From positions 1-64,000 of the forward strand of contig NZ_BCLI01000005.1 of the NCBI RefSeq assembly GCF_001748385.1: DNA of 64,000 nt, in the 5' to 3' direction. The position numbers and the translations under genes are program-made. Under the pieces are notes generated by a model. That model saw only the letters and a program-made list of their open reading frames with translations. It searched no databases and was not told the DNA's origin. Numbering within the stretch: position 1 is the stretch's first letter; every line of letters begins with the position of its first letter. This DNA is from Vulcanisaeta thermophila. GTDB lineage: Archaea; Thermoproteota; Thermoprotei; Thermoproteales; Thermocladiaceae. Positions 33,198 to 41,599 of the stretch are shown piece after piece.

Positions 33198-34196
33198 TTG
33201 TTGGGCTCTAGAGGATACACCGAGCGTGATACTCTGAGGGACGTGGCCTTTGTGGTAGTTTCCATAGCCACCATAGCAGTAACCATACTAATCCTAGTCC
33301 ATGCGGGACTTGCCAAGTTAGTGTATGAGATCCCAAGGTACCCCCTGTACCTGGTGCTTGCGGAGGTTATCTACATCATTCAATTATTAATTGTTGGTCT
33401 CAGACTCAGTATAATCTTCAATAGGGGTATGGGGTATAGGGTGGGTATTGGTGAGTTGTTTCAGTTGGCCATGGCCCAAACCTTCGCCTCATTAATAGTG
33501 CCGGGTTTCTACATTGGTGGTGAGGCAATCTCAATAACATACCTAACCCAAAGGGGCTTACCCACCACTAGGGCCACAGAGGGCATACTAATGAGGTATA
33601 CCCTGGACACACTGGTGGTCTCAGCCACAACAATCACATTATTACTAACACTATACCCAGGTAAATTTGTCATAACGTTGATAGTGGCCCTCGTACTATT
33701 CATAGCATACCTCGTACTCCTCCTCTCGATAATCAGCATGAGGCTTGGACAATTGATTGAGAGGATTATGAGGTGGCTCACGGGTAAATTCGCATCCCTA
33801 AGGAAGTACATAGTGCTAACTGAGAATGAAGTATACGGCATGAAATTCGCACACAGAGACCTTGCAGCGCTAATACTCCTAACAGTTATACAGTGGTTCC
33901 TGTCAGGCCTAACAGTAACGTTAATATTCAAGTCCCTTGGCGTCAACGTTGGTTTCATAACGGGCCTATTAGTCTCGGCATCATACGTGGTGCTCACCTA
34001 CGTATCCATACTACCCGGCTCCGCGGGGATTGGCGAGCTGGCGAACCTATACCTATTGAGTGTCCTGGGATTATCCACGTACTTCGTTAGTTACGACGTT
34101 TGGTTTAGGGTGGTTACGTACATAGCACCCCTAATCCTCCTACTACCGCAATTCCTCCACTTCACTAGGAGGATTATGAATGTGGTGCGGTATTAG
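33198..34196 (+). CDS. UPF0104 / lysylphosphatidylglycerol synthase-type membrane protein
   Basis: This 332-residue integral membrane protein has about eight helices and matches the UPF0104 (LPG synthase transmembrane) family. Typical pieces are 'GELFQLAMAQTFASLIVPGF', 'GGEAISITYLTQRGLPTTRA' and 'YVSILPGSAGIGELANLYLL'. Members act as lipid or polyprenyl-linked glycan flippases or are of unknown function. No aminoacyl-transfer domain is attached. TTG 33198 or TTG 33201 starts the frame, with TTTAAAA at 33171-33177, about 25 nt upstream. Its stop overlaps the end of the convergent helicase gene by 4 bp. Confidence 0.82.
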   Translation: MLGSRGYTERDTLRDVAFVVVSIATIAVTILILVHAGLAKLVYEIPRYPLYLVLAEVIYIIQLLIVGLRLSIIFNRGMGYRVGIGELFQLAMAQTFASLIVPGFYIGGEAISITYLTQRGLPTTRATEGILMRYTLDTLVVSATTITLLLTLYPGKFVITLIVALVLFIAYLVLLLSIISMRLGQLIERIMRWLTGKFASLRKYIVLTENEVYGMKFAHRDLAALILLTVIQWFLSGLTVTLIFKSLGVNVGFITGLLVSASYVVLTYVSILPGSAGIGELANLYLLSVLGLSTYFVSYDVWFRVVTYIAPLILLLPQFLHFTRRIMNVVRY

Positions 34197-36478
34197 TCAT
34201 AGGGACCAACACTGGGTAGCTTGCTCACCTCCCCGGGTGTGTTGTTTATTATGGCCTCGGCAACCTTAATGGCATTCCTCCTTGACAGGTAATGATTGTC
34301 ATTACCACAGTAGGGTGAGTAGACGCACCTTGGGCATCCATCTGTGCAGGAGCAATGGGTTAGTATACTCAATGAGATGTTCAAGTCCTCCTTAAGCCTA
34401 CTGATCAGCATCTTACTGGCCCCTGAACCCCCTGGGTATGAGTCGTAAATCACAATGTGCCCCGTGGGGAAGGAGATACCACCCATGTCAGTGGGCCCTG
34501 CACCCACTAGGGTTTCGCCCACCATTATCATTATGTGCTCAAGCGCGTGGTAAGCCTTCCCCCTCTCAAGTTCATCAACTGCGTCGAATGGTGTGAACCT
34601 AATGAGTGGTGCGTAGATAACAATGCCCTTGGTCCTGAACTCATAGGTTAATGGCTCCTGAAGCCTCCTTGTGGCCACCACCTCACCGCTGGATAGTCTC
34701 TTCACCACGTACCCATAGACCACCTCCTTAATTGTGAGGTCCGCGTATTGGTAAGGCGTACTGTAGAGCTTACCCTCACTTATCACGGTGTTTATCCTGG
34801 GCTCTGAGTAGTGTAGGGCGGTGGTGTAGAGGTCGTAATCATTGGGCAGCGCCCTGACGTGGGCCACCCTCTTGCTAAGGTCTAGCCTCGTTACCTCGTA
34901 AATCCTACCACCATGCATGTACACGGCACCCTCATGCAACTCCTTAAGTGCCATGGGTAACTCCCTATGCCCAATGACCCTATTCCTCTCATTAACAATC
35001 CTAACCACATCACCAATACCCCTAATACCCCTCAGGGCCCTGATGAGCTCCTTACCTTTCGGCGTAACCACGTAGTAATTACCCCTAACCTCCACGTAGC
35101 CCTCGCCCATGAGTAGCTTAAGCACGTACTCGCAGAAGTCATTTAGGGAGCCAACCCTCACGGGCCTCTCGTAGGTCATGAGGAGGCAGTGGGCCCTGGC
35201 AATATCCTCGTTCCTACTCTCCACGAAGAGTGGCTCTGGGCTCCTGTTGTAGAACTCCCTGGGGTTTGATGTGTAGTACGTGCTCATGGGGTCATCACCA
35301 AGTATCTGGATTACATAGGAGGTTTGGCCCCTACGACCAACCCTACCACTCCTCTGCAGGTACTTGGAGTAGCTTGGTGGTATTGTTGCCATGACGGCGA
35401 CGTCCACGTCACCAATGTCTATGCCAAGCTCCAGGGTTGGTGTGGTGAGTAGGACCAAGTACTTACCCATCTTAAATCCATCCTCAACCTCATGCCTCTC
35501 CTCAACGGTCAAGCCAGCCCTATGAACCCTAACCACATCACCAAACCCAGCCCTGTCCACCATCCTCTTCATAAGCTCCACGAACCTATGACTGTCAGCA
35601 AAGACAAGGCACTTCCTACCCTCCCTAACGCAGACCCTGGCCAACTCCACAGCCTCCGCAATCCTACCCCTACCAATGGGCTTAATGAGTAGGTGCCTAA
35701 CAATGCCCCTCCTACCCATGGGTCCCTGGATAAGCCTTAGATCATCAACGCCGAGGAGCTCCCTGGCGAACTCCAGGGGGTTACCCACGGTGGCCGTGGA
35801 AACCACAAACTGGGTACTCCTCATAAACCTACCCAGCCTCCTCAGTACGTAATGGACATGGGCACCAAAGACGCCGTTGTAGACGTGGAAGTCGTCCAGA
35901 ACCACGATACTGTACTTACTAATTAACTCCCTGAACTTACCCACGTGAGCCAGGGCCTCACTGATCATGTCTGGGTTCGTTATTAATATGCTCGGTGGGT
36001 CACCATAGACCCTAGCCCTGACATCACTGGGTGTGTCACCATCGTAGGGTAGTGCGCTTATCCCAAGGGGCCTCACGTAGGTGTTTATCCTACCCAGTTG
36101 GTCACGGGCTAGGGCCTTCGTTGGATAAATAATCAATGCCCTATCGCTATTCTTCACAATCCTCATTATTATGGGCAGTAGGAATGCCTCGGTCTTACCC
36201 ACGCCAGTACCAGCCATCACGACAACGCTCTCCCCATTAACAATGGACCTATAACTCTCCCACTGGAATTCATAAAGCCTCTCTACGCCCATGGAAACCA
36301 GGACATCAACCAACTGCTTAGGAAGCCCCAACTCCCCCACCGAGGGGCCCATCCTAACCTCCACGGGTTTCTCCTCATTTACGTAGAGTATCACGTGGGC
36401 CCTATCACCACTAAGCTCCTTAATGAAGTCATCCGAGAGTATGTACTTAACCACGGTCAGCCTATCACTATTAATCAC
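34193..36478 (-). CDS. DEAD/DEAH-type superfamily 2 helicase with DUF1998 zinc domain
   Basis: The 761-residue helicase has Walker A 'AGTGVGKTEAFLLP' (P-loop 90-96), motif Ia 'LIIYPTKALARDQLGRI', motif II 'VLDDFHVYNGVFGAHVHYVL' (D-D-F-H in place of D-E-x-H), motif III 'VVSTATVGNP' and motif VI 'YLQRSGRVGRRGQTSYVIQI'. The C-terminal DUF1998-like domain carries four cysteines in 'CSCTDGCPRCVYSPYCG'. This resembles MrfA/Hrq1-type helicases, which act in DNA repair. The aspartate in motif II departs from the usual glutamate. ATG or GTG near 36478; the next gene on the same strand ends 37 bp upstream. Confidence 0.9.
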   Translation of the reverse strand: MINSDRLTVVKYILSDDFIKELSGDRAHVILYVNEEKPVEVRMGPSVGELGLPKQLVDVLVSMGVERLYEFQWESYRSIVNGESVVVMAGTGVGKTEAFLLPIIMRIVKNSDRALIIYPTKALARDQLGRINTYVRPLGISALPYDGDTPSDVRARVYGDPPSILITNPDMISEALAHVGKFRELISKYSIVVLDDFHVYNGVFGAHVHYVLRRLGRFMRSTQFVVSTATVGNPLEFARELLGVDDLRLIQGPMGRRGIVRHLLIKPIGRGRIAEAVELARVCVREGRKCLVFADSHRFVELMKRMVDRAGFGDVVRVHRAGLTVEERHEVEDGFKMGKYLVLLTTPTLELGIDIGDVDVAVMATIPPSYSKYLQRSGRVGRRGQTSYVIQILGDDPMSTYYTSNPREFYNRSPEPLFVESRNEDIARAHCLLMTYERPVRVGSLNDFCEYVLKLLMGEGYVEVRGNYYVVTPKGKELIRALRGIRGIGDVVRIVNERNRVIGHRELPMALKELHEGAVYMHGGRIYEVTRLDLSKRVAHVRALPNDYDLYTTALHYSEPRINTVISEGKLYSTPYQYADLTIKEVVYGYVVKRLSSGEVVATRRLQEPLTYEFRTKGIVIYAPLIRFTPFDAVDELERGKAYHALEHIMIMVGETLVGAGPTDMGGISFPTGHIVIYDSYPGGSGASKMLISRLKEDLNISLSILTHCSCTDGCPRCVYSPYCGNDNHYLSRRNAIKVAEAIINNTPGEVSKLPSVGPYD

Positions 36479-36514
36479 ACAGTAATGTGTGGGTCAGTCC
36501 CTTAATCAAGCTTT

Positions 36515-37387
36515 TCACACCATTACAATGCCTGGCGCCCTATCCCTCATGAGGCTAATCTCATCACGAGCCTTAAGCCTCACTATCCTAGGATCCACAG
36601 CCTCCAATGAACCCCACGACTTAATCACAGGCCTAAGCTTACCACCACACCTGGGGCACTTCCTAAGCTCCCTACCACTCATGTAATCCACGTAGCAATT
36701 AACGCACCTAAACACATTAAGGGCGTTGGCCCCGTCAACGCCCAGGGAGACCAGGATGGGCACCTCATTAATCACAACACCATCAACCACACCAACAAGC
36801 CCCCTGAGAAACGCACTCGATAAACCCTCCACACCGAGGAATACCAGGAACTCCACATTACCGTAAAGACCCCTAACACGCTCCCTAAAGGCCAATAACC
36901 ACCGGGTATCCATGGGAGGATCCGTGAGGACCACACCATAAACACCCTCGGCATTCCTGGGAAGACCATCAACACTACTCACAACTAAATAGCCAGGGCT
37001 TGAACCACTGGGCCTTGTATTAACAACACCTATTAAACCCTGGGTTGGATCGCCATCACTGCTTATCAACCCATCAACATTACCAGCTAGGGCAGCCCTA
37101 ACGAAATCCTCAACGGACTCGCTGAGTACGGCGTCTGTTACGAAGACCCTAAACCCCAGCTTCTTAGCCCAGGCAATGGCCGTTGCCAGCGAAATGACAC
37201 CCCTCAACCTACTAATCACGCCCCTCATCGCTGTCAAATCCGCATTACTAACCTCCGCTATGGGCTCCAGCGGAGCCACTGGTGTGGCGTCCTTAACGTA
37301 CTTAGTAACCCCAACACCACTGAGTAGCCACGTCCCAGCGAACATGCACCAATCAAAGCCACACCACCTAACGTAAATCCTCATCAA
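36515..37387 (-). CDS. Uncharacterised protein with C-terminal zinc ribbon
   Basis: The 290-residue protein has alternating strands and helices suggestive of a Rossmann-like fold ('VVLTDPPMDTRWLLAFRERV', 'VEFLVFLGVEGLSSAFLRGL') and ends with a zinc ribbon 'CVNC' - 13 residues - 'CPRCGGKLRP'. The N-terminus 'IYVRWCGFDWCMFAGTWLLS' holds two more cysteines. An Rpn/sirtuin-like Zn site or an NAD-binding role can be imagined but I do not name a function. It lies 36 bp before the helicase on the same strand, so both may be co-expressed, and is divergent from uridine phosphorylase. Confidence 0.72.
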   Translation of the reverse strand: MMRIYVRWCGFDWCMFAGTWLLSGVGVTKYVKDATPVAPLEPIAEVSNADLTAMRGVISRLRGVISLATAIAWAKKLGFRVFVTDAVLSESVEDFVRAALAGNVDGLISSDGDPTQGLIGVVNTRPSGSSPGYLVVSSVDGLPRNAEGVYGVVLTDPPMDTRWLLAFRERVRGLYGNVEFLVFLGVEGLSSAFLRGLVGVVDGVVINEVPILVSLGVDGANALNVFRCVNCYVDYMSGRELRKCPRCGGKLRPVIKSWGSLEAVDPRIVRLKARDEISLMRDRAPGIVMV

Positions 37388-37465
37388 TACTCACTGAGTA
37401 TGGCGGTTATTAAAGCCTGATGGAAGCGGGTTACGCCTTTAAAGACGTTTCCTAATCATAACTCA

Positions 37466-38302
37466 ATGTCTGCGTCAAGACCCATGGTGGGCGGTAAGGT
37501 TTACCACCTAATGGCTGGTCCAGGCGATGTAGCACCCTACGTATTAACGCCAGGGGACCCTGACAGGGTGCCCAGGATAGCCAAGTACTGGAATGAGGCG
37601 AGGCCCGTGGCAACCCATAGGGAGTACGTAACATACACGGGGAAGTACAGGGGAGCCCCAATATCCGCCGTGTCCACGGGTATTGGAGGCCCCGCAGCGG
37701 CCATAGCCATTGAGGAACTACTAACCCTGGGGGCCCACACATTCATAAGGGTGGGGACCACGGGGGCCCTCCAGGAATGGATAAGGGTTGGTGATGTTAT
37801 AATAAACACCGGCGCCGTGAGGTTCGACGGCGCGAGCAACGCCTACGCAATGCCCGAGTACCCGGCTGTGGCCAGTTACGAGGTTGTCCTGGCGTTGGTA
37901 ACGGCGGCTGAGGAACTAAATGTTAGGTATCACGTGGGGTTGGCGGCATCCACGGCGGACTTCTACGTGGGGCAGGGAAGGCCTGGGTTTAATAATTACC
38001 AGCCGCCATGGGCCAGGGACATAGTTAATACGTTATCCTCAATGAACGTGCTCAACTTCGAGATGGAGGCAGCCACAATATACACAATAGCCAATGTGCA
38101 CGGGGCCAGGGCAGGTGGGGTCATGGCAGCCATAGCCAACAGGAAAACCAATGAATTCGTACCAGACGCGGGTGTTGATGACGCCATAAGGGTGGCTAAT
38201 GAAGCCGTTAGGATACTACACGAGTGGGACCAGATTAAGCAGGGCCTTAACCTGAGGTACCTCACAATGAATGTGATTAGACAGTGGATAATGAAGCGAT
38301 GA
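37466..38302 (+). CDS. udp: Uridine phosphorylase-type nucleoside phosphorylase
   Basis: The 278-residue enzyme cleaves a nucleoside with phosphate. It shows 'YVLTPGDPDRVPRIAKYW' (phosphate loop), 'STGIGGPAAAIAIEELLTLG', 'FIRVGTTGALQEWIRVGDVI' and 'VLNFEMEAATIYTIANVHGA' (ribose-binding M-E-x-E). The pattern fits the uridine phosphorylase branch, but purine nucleosides are not excluded without experiment. ATG 37466 follows CCTTTAAAG about 28 nt upstream. A transporter fragment of the NCS1 type follows, consistent with nucleobase salvage. Confidence 0.9.
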   Translation: MSASRPMVGGKVYHLMAGPGDVAPYVLTPGDPDRVPRIAKYWNEARPVATHREYVTYTGKYRGAPISAVSTGIGGPAAAIAIEELLTLGAHTFIRVGTTGALQEWIRVGDVIINTGAVRFDGASNAYAMPEYPAVASYEVVLALVTAAEELNVRYHVGLAASTADFYVGQGRPGFNNYQPPWARDIVNTLSSMNVLNFEMEAATIYTIANVHGARAGGVMAAIANRKTNEFVPDAGVDDAIRVANEAVRILHEWDQIKQGLNLRYLTMNVIRQWIMKR

Positions 38303-38332
38303 CTCACGGGCTAAGTTAATACTTTAAAAAGC

Positions 38333-38971
38333 ATGGGCATACTGGGATTTGCCGGGCAGTACTACGCGAATAATTGGAATGTGGCTGCCCTATCATTCCC
38401 ACCATCAACACCCTGGTGGGTCCTGGTGGCTGCCCTGGGCGCCTCACTGGCCATAATACACACGAACGCCATGAACCTATACCCATCAGCCATAGACCTA
38501 CTCGTGGCCATAGACCCCGTGATAAGGAGGTTCAGGAGTGAGTTTAGGATTAGGCTCACGCAGCTCATCGCCATAGTAATCCTCGGGGTCACCTCAATAT
38601 TAGTCTCATACTGGATACTCTCGGTAATAGAGGGCTTCCTAAACCTAGTGGGCTTAACAATATTCCCACTAACCTTCATACTAATCTTCGACTGGTACCT
38701 AAGGCTGAAGAATAATGTGCACACACTGAATGACGTAAGGAATTACTTCTACTCAATACCCAGGGACCCACTGAGGCACATTGGTATAGCGGCCATAGTA
38801 TCCTTCATAGTGGGTAGCCTACTCATGAATTACCTACCCACACTCGCGCCATCCGTGTTTTCACGTTACCTACCGCCGGAGTTCACGGGGGCGTTGGTGG
38901 GTGGGCTGTTGTACCTCATACTCATGACCCTGGGATTAAGGGTTAAGAGACTCTCCTGGCTACTACCCTGA
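38333..38971 (+). pseudogene. Half-length NCS1-type nucleobase permease, C-terminal half
   Basis: The 212 residues form about five to six membrane helices. 'IHTNAMNLYPSAIDLLVAID' followed by 'LTFILIFDWYLRLKN' resembles the eighth-to-tenth helix region of NCS1 cytosine/uracil permeases ('DNNLYSAxL' and 'ixaDYx'). Full NCS1 proteins are about 430-500 residues, so the N-terminal half with the first helices is missing; no matching frame is found upstream, where the uridine phosphorylase gene ends. TTTAAAAAG lies only 5 nt before ATG 38333, too close for a leaderless start. It may be a remnant, or a short form that works as a dimer. Confidence 0.55.
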
Positions 38972-38974
38972 GGC

Positions 38975-40378
38975 TCAACGGGTCAGTAATGACGTGTAAA
39001 CGCCAATGAAGCTGAGCACTGCGGATATTGCCAGGGTTATCCTGAGACCCATCATGAAGTCGCCCGTCACTGCAACACTCGAGGGCAAAACCCCAGTGAA
39101 TAGGTAAAGGGATGCGTACGCACCTATGTAGTGAATGAGTACTGAGCTCGCCAATGTTATACTCAACAACTGCCCGGTGAACCTCATCGTGCCCAGGACA
39201 CCCGAGGCTATGCCATACCTATCAGGTGGTACCGAACCCATGACTGAGTTCGTGTTAGGTGCCGAGAAGAGCCCGAAGCCAATGCCGAGTATTGATAGTG
39301 GTATCACTATGTTGATTAGTTGGTGGGTGTTTAAAACCGCCAATAAAGTTAGAGCCACGCCTATGATGCCCATGCCCAGGGCAGCAATCACCCTGGGCGA
39401 GTACCTATCTGATAATGAGCCACTAAATGGTGATAACGCGGCCATGAACACAGGCTCGGCAACAAGCACTAACCCGGCCATGAAGGGGGAGAAACCAAGC
39501 AGTGATTGTAGGTATAGTGAGAATAGGAATGGTATGGAGAAGGTGCTGATGTAATTAAGGAGCGCCGTTATGTTACCCGCGGCGAACATTATGTTCTTTG
39601 TGAACATTGATAGGTCGAGCATGGGGTTCGTAACCCTATCCTCAATGTACACGAACAATGCCAGTGATAATAAACCAATTATTAATAGATAGATTAAGTG
39701 AACCCAACCATAAATATTACCTAGTATTAAGTATGTGGTCACGGCCACCAGGGCCGTGGTGAATGTTGCCGAACCCAGGTAATCAATACCCACATGACCC
39801 AGCCTAAATTCCACGTTGCGCATTGAGAATAGGGATATGAGGAGTCCCAGGAGGGCCATTACGAAGCTTATGAGTAGGTTAGCCCTCCACCCCAGGAACT
39901 CCGTGATTAAACCACCCACGAATGGTGCCGAGGTGAGCCCCAGGTAAACGGCCATGGCGTTAATCCCCAGTGCAAATCCACGGCGCCTGGTGGGGTAGAC
40001 CTGGCTAACTATTGCGGCGGTTCCCGGTGAGAGTATTGATGAGCCAAGGCCCATTATGAGGGATGAGACTATTAATACATAGACATTTGGCGCCAGGTAA
40101 CCAATCAACGAACCCACCAGGTAGAGGATGAAGCCAATCCTGAAGAACAAAACCCTACCCCTCAAATCAGCCAGCCTACCCAGCAACACCATCAGGGATG
40201 CCAGTGGTATTAGGAATACAATGGGCACGTAAACCAACAGGTAAAGCGAGGCGTGGAAAGTCCTCCCCAGGACTGGTATTATGAATGAGAGTATTGTTGA
40301 TGTGAATGGGGTCAGGAAGGCGCCTATGGACGTGGTCGTCAGTATGAGCCTTCTTTGTTGATCAGTGATTACGGGCAT
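38975..40378 (-). CDS. Major facilitator superfamily transporter (DHA2-like exporter)
   Basis: This 467-residue membrane protein has 13-14 helices. 'LLGRLADLRGRVLFFRIGFI' is MFS motif A after the second helix, and 'GLGSSILSPGTAAIVSQVYP' and 'GFALGINAMAVYLGLTSAPF' match motifs of the DHA2 (14-helix) drug exporter branch. The compound exported is unknown. It is convergent with the NCS1-like fragment (3 bp apart). A TTAAAAGGGT stretch about 27 nt before the ATG at 40378 may be its promoter. Confidence 0.88.
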   Translation of the reverse strand: MPVITDQQRRLILTTTSIGAFLTPFTSTILSFIIPVLGRTFHASLYLLVYVPIVFLIPLASLMVLLGRLADLRGRVLFFRIGFILYLVGSLIGYLAPNVYVLIVSSLIMGLGSSILSPGTAAIVSQVYPTRRRGFALGINAMAVYLGLTSAPFVGGLITEFLGWRANLLISFVMALLGLLISLFSMRNVEFRLGHVGIDYLGSATFTTALVAVTTYLILGNIYGWVHLIYLLIIGLLSLALFVYIEDRVTNPMLDLSMFTKNIMFAAGNITALLNYISTFSIPFLFSLYLQSLLGFSPFMAGLVLVAEPVFMAALSPFSGSLSDRYSPRVIAALGMGIIGVALTLLAVLNTHQLINIVIPLSILGIGFGLFSAPNTNSVMGSVPPDRYGIASGVLGTMRFTGQLLSITLASSVLIHYIGAYASLYLFTGVLPSSVAVTGDFMMGLRITLAISAVLSFIGVYTSLLTR

Positions 40379-40413
40379 GCGAATATCTATACTGATATCG
40401 ACCCTTTTAAGAA

Positions 40414-41070
40414 TTATTCCCCCGACTCCGTGTACCTCATCCTCACGAAGGAGACGGGGATGACGGGTTTCATCCTAACAACACCCTTCTCCTTAGTCAC
40501 CACGTAAAGAACCTGGTGTATCCTCCCCTCCTCAAGGGGTATCACCATGATCCCATCATCACTCAACTGCTCAAGGAGCTTTGGAGGTACTTTGGGCGCC
40601 GCGGCGGTCACCAAAATCCTATCAAAGGGCGCGTACTGGGGTAAACCCCTCGACCCATCACCAACAAAAACCCTCACAACATTGAGATAACCGAGCTTCG
40701 CCAGGTTCTGAACGGCGTATAGGGCAAGCCCTGGGTAATACTCAATGGTGTAAACCTCCCCCCTCCTCTCCATGACCTCGGCAACCACTGCGGCGTGGTA
40801 ACCAGTGCCCGTACCCACCTCGAGGACCTTAAGCCCAGGCCTTAGGTTCAGGAGCTCGCACATCATGGCCACCATGTGCGGTGCGGATATGGTCTGCTTA
40901 TACATAACCTCAAGCGGGTAATCCTCATAGGCATAGAGCCTCAGGTAGCTTGGTAGGAATTCCTCCCTGGGCACAGTGAGCATCGCCCTCTCCACAGCCT
41001 TACTGGTAATGAAGCCCTCATTAACCAAATCCATCACAAGCCTAGCCCTAGCCTCACTATAATTAATCAT
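40414..41070 (-). CDS. pcm: Protein-L-isoaspartate O-methyltransferase
   Basis: The 218-residue enzyme repairs isoaspartyl residues by SAM-dependent methylation. It has 'VPREEFLPSYLRLYAYEDYP', 'QTISAPHMVAMMCELLNL', motif I 'VLEVGTGTGYHAAVVAE' and 'FDRILVTAAAPKVPPKLLEQ', all standard for Pcm. ATG 41070 is chosen over an in-frame TTG 15 nt upstream, since TTTAAAAAG near 41089-41096 lies about 25 nt before it. Such repair enzymes are common in hyperthermophiles. Confidence 0.93.
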   Translation of the reverse strand: MINYSEARARLVMDLVNEGFITSKAVERAMLTVPREEFLPSYLRLYAYEDYPLEVMYKQTISAPHMVAMMCELLNLRPGLKVLEVGTGTGYHAAVVAEVMERRGEVYTIEYYPGLALYAVQNLAKLGYLNVVRVFVGDGSRGLPQYAPFDRILVTAAAPKVPPKLLEQLSDDGIMVIPLEEGRIHQVLYVVTKEKGVVRMKPVIPVSFVRMRYTESGE

Positions 41071-41104
41071 CAGGTAATAAGCCAACCCTTTTTAAATAAA
41101 TTAA

Positions 41105-41476
41105 TTACTCCATGGCCAGGTTCTTGGGCAATGATAGTTTAAATTTCTTAAACCCAAGCCTAAGCCTCACACCCTCAAGAACATCCAGCGAAAAGGAATC
41201 ATCAACAGCACCGTTGAGGGGCTCCACCTTCAGCGTGAGTACCCACCCATTGTATGACTCCGCCAGGTTACGTTCAATGTAAAAGGGCACACCCTCAACC
41301 CTACCCACCTCCACATAATCACTACCAACTATGAAATCACTGGTGCGGTAGATCTCAGGCTCAGTTGGGGAGCAGCACCCATGGCCCAGTATTATGATTA
41401 TGTCACCATACTTCTCCCTCATGTTCCTTATCAATTCCTTAACATCATCCCCATACTCAATACTAATATCAAACAC
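41105..41476 (-). CDS. DUF779 family protein linked to aldehyde dehydrogenase
   Basis: The 123-residue protein has 'IIIILGHGCCSPTEPEIYR' near the N-terminus and 'VEGVPFYIERNLAESYNGW' after it, matching the DUF779 family, in which a C-C pair is conserved. DUF779 genes often neighbour NAD-dependent aldehyde dehydrogenases. The biochemical role is unknown. It lies downstream of the aldehyde dehydrogenase gene on the same strand, 123 bp apart. GTTTTTAAG at 41498-41506 about 26 nt before GTG 41476 suggests a separate promoter. Confidence 0.75.
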   Translation of the reverse strand: MFDISIEYGDDVKELIRNMREKYGDIIIILGHGCCSPTEPEIYRTSDFIVGSDYVEVGRVEGVPFYIERNLAESYNGWVLTLKVEPLNGAVDDSFSLDVLEGVRLRLGFKKFKLSLPKNLAME

Positions 41477-41599
41477 ACCCCCAACACCCAGTGGATGCTT
41501 AAAAACCTTACCCTAAAATGTTTAGGCTGCTCACAAGCTATTATCCATATTATTCACAATATGATTATTTAATTTAATAATTTTTAGTGGGGCATTGAT

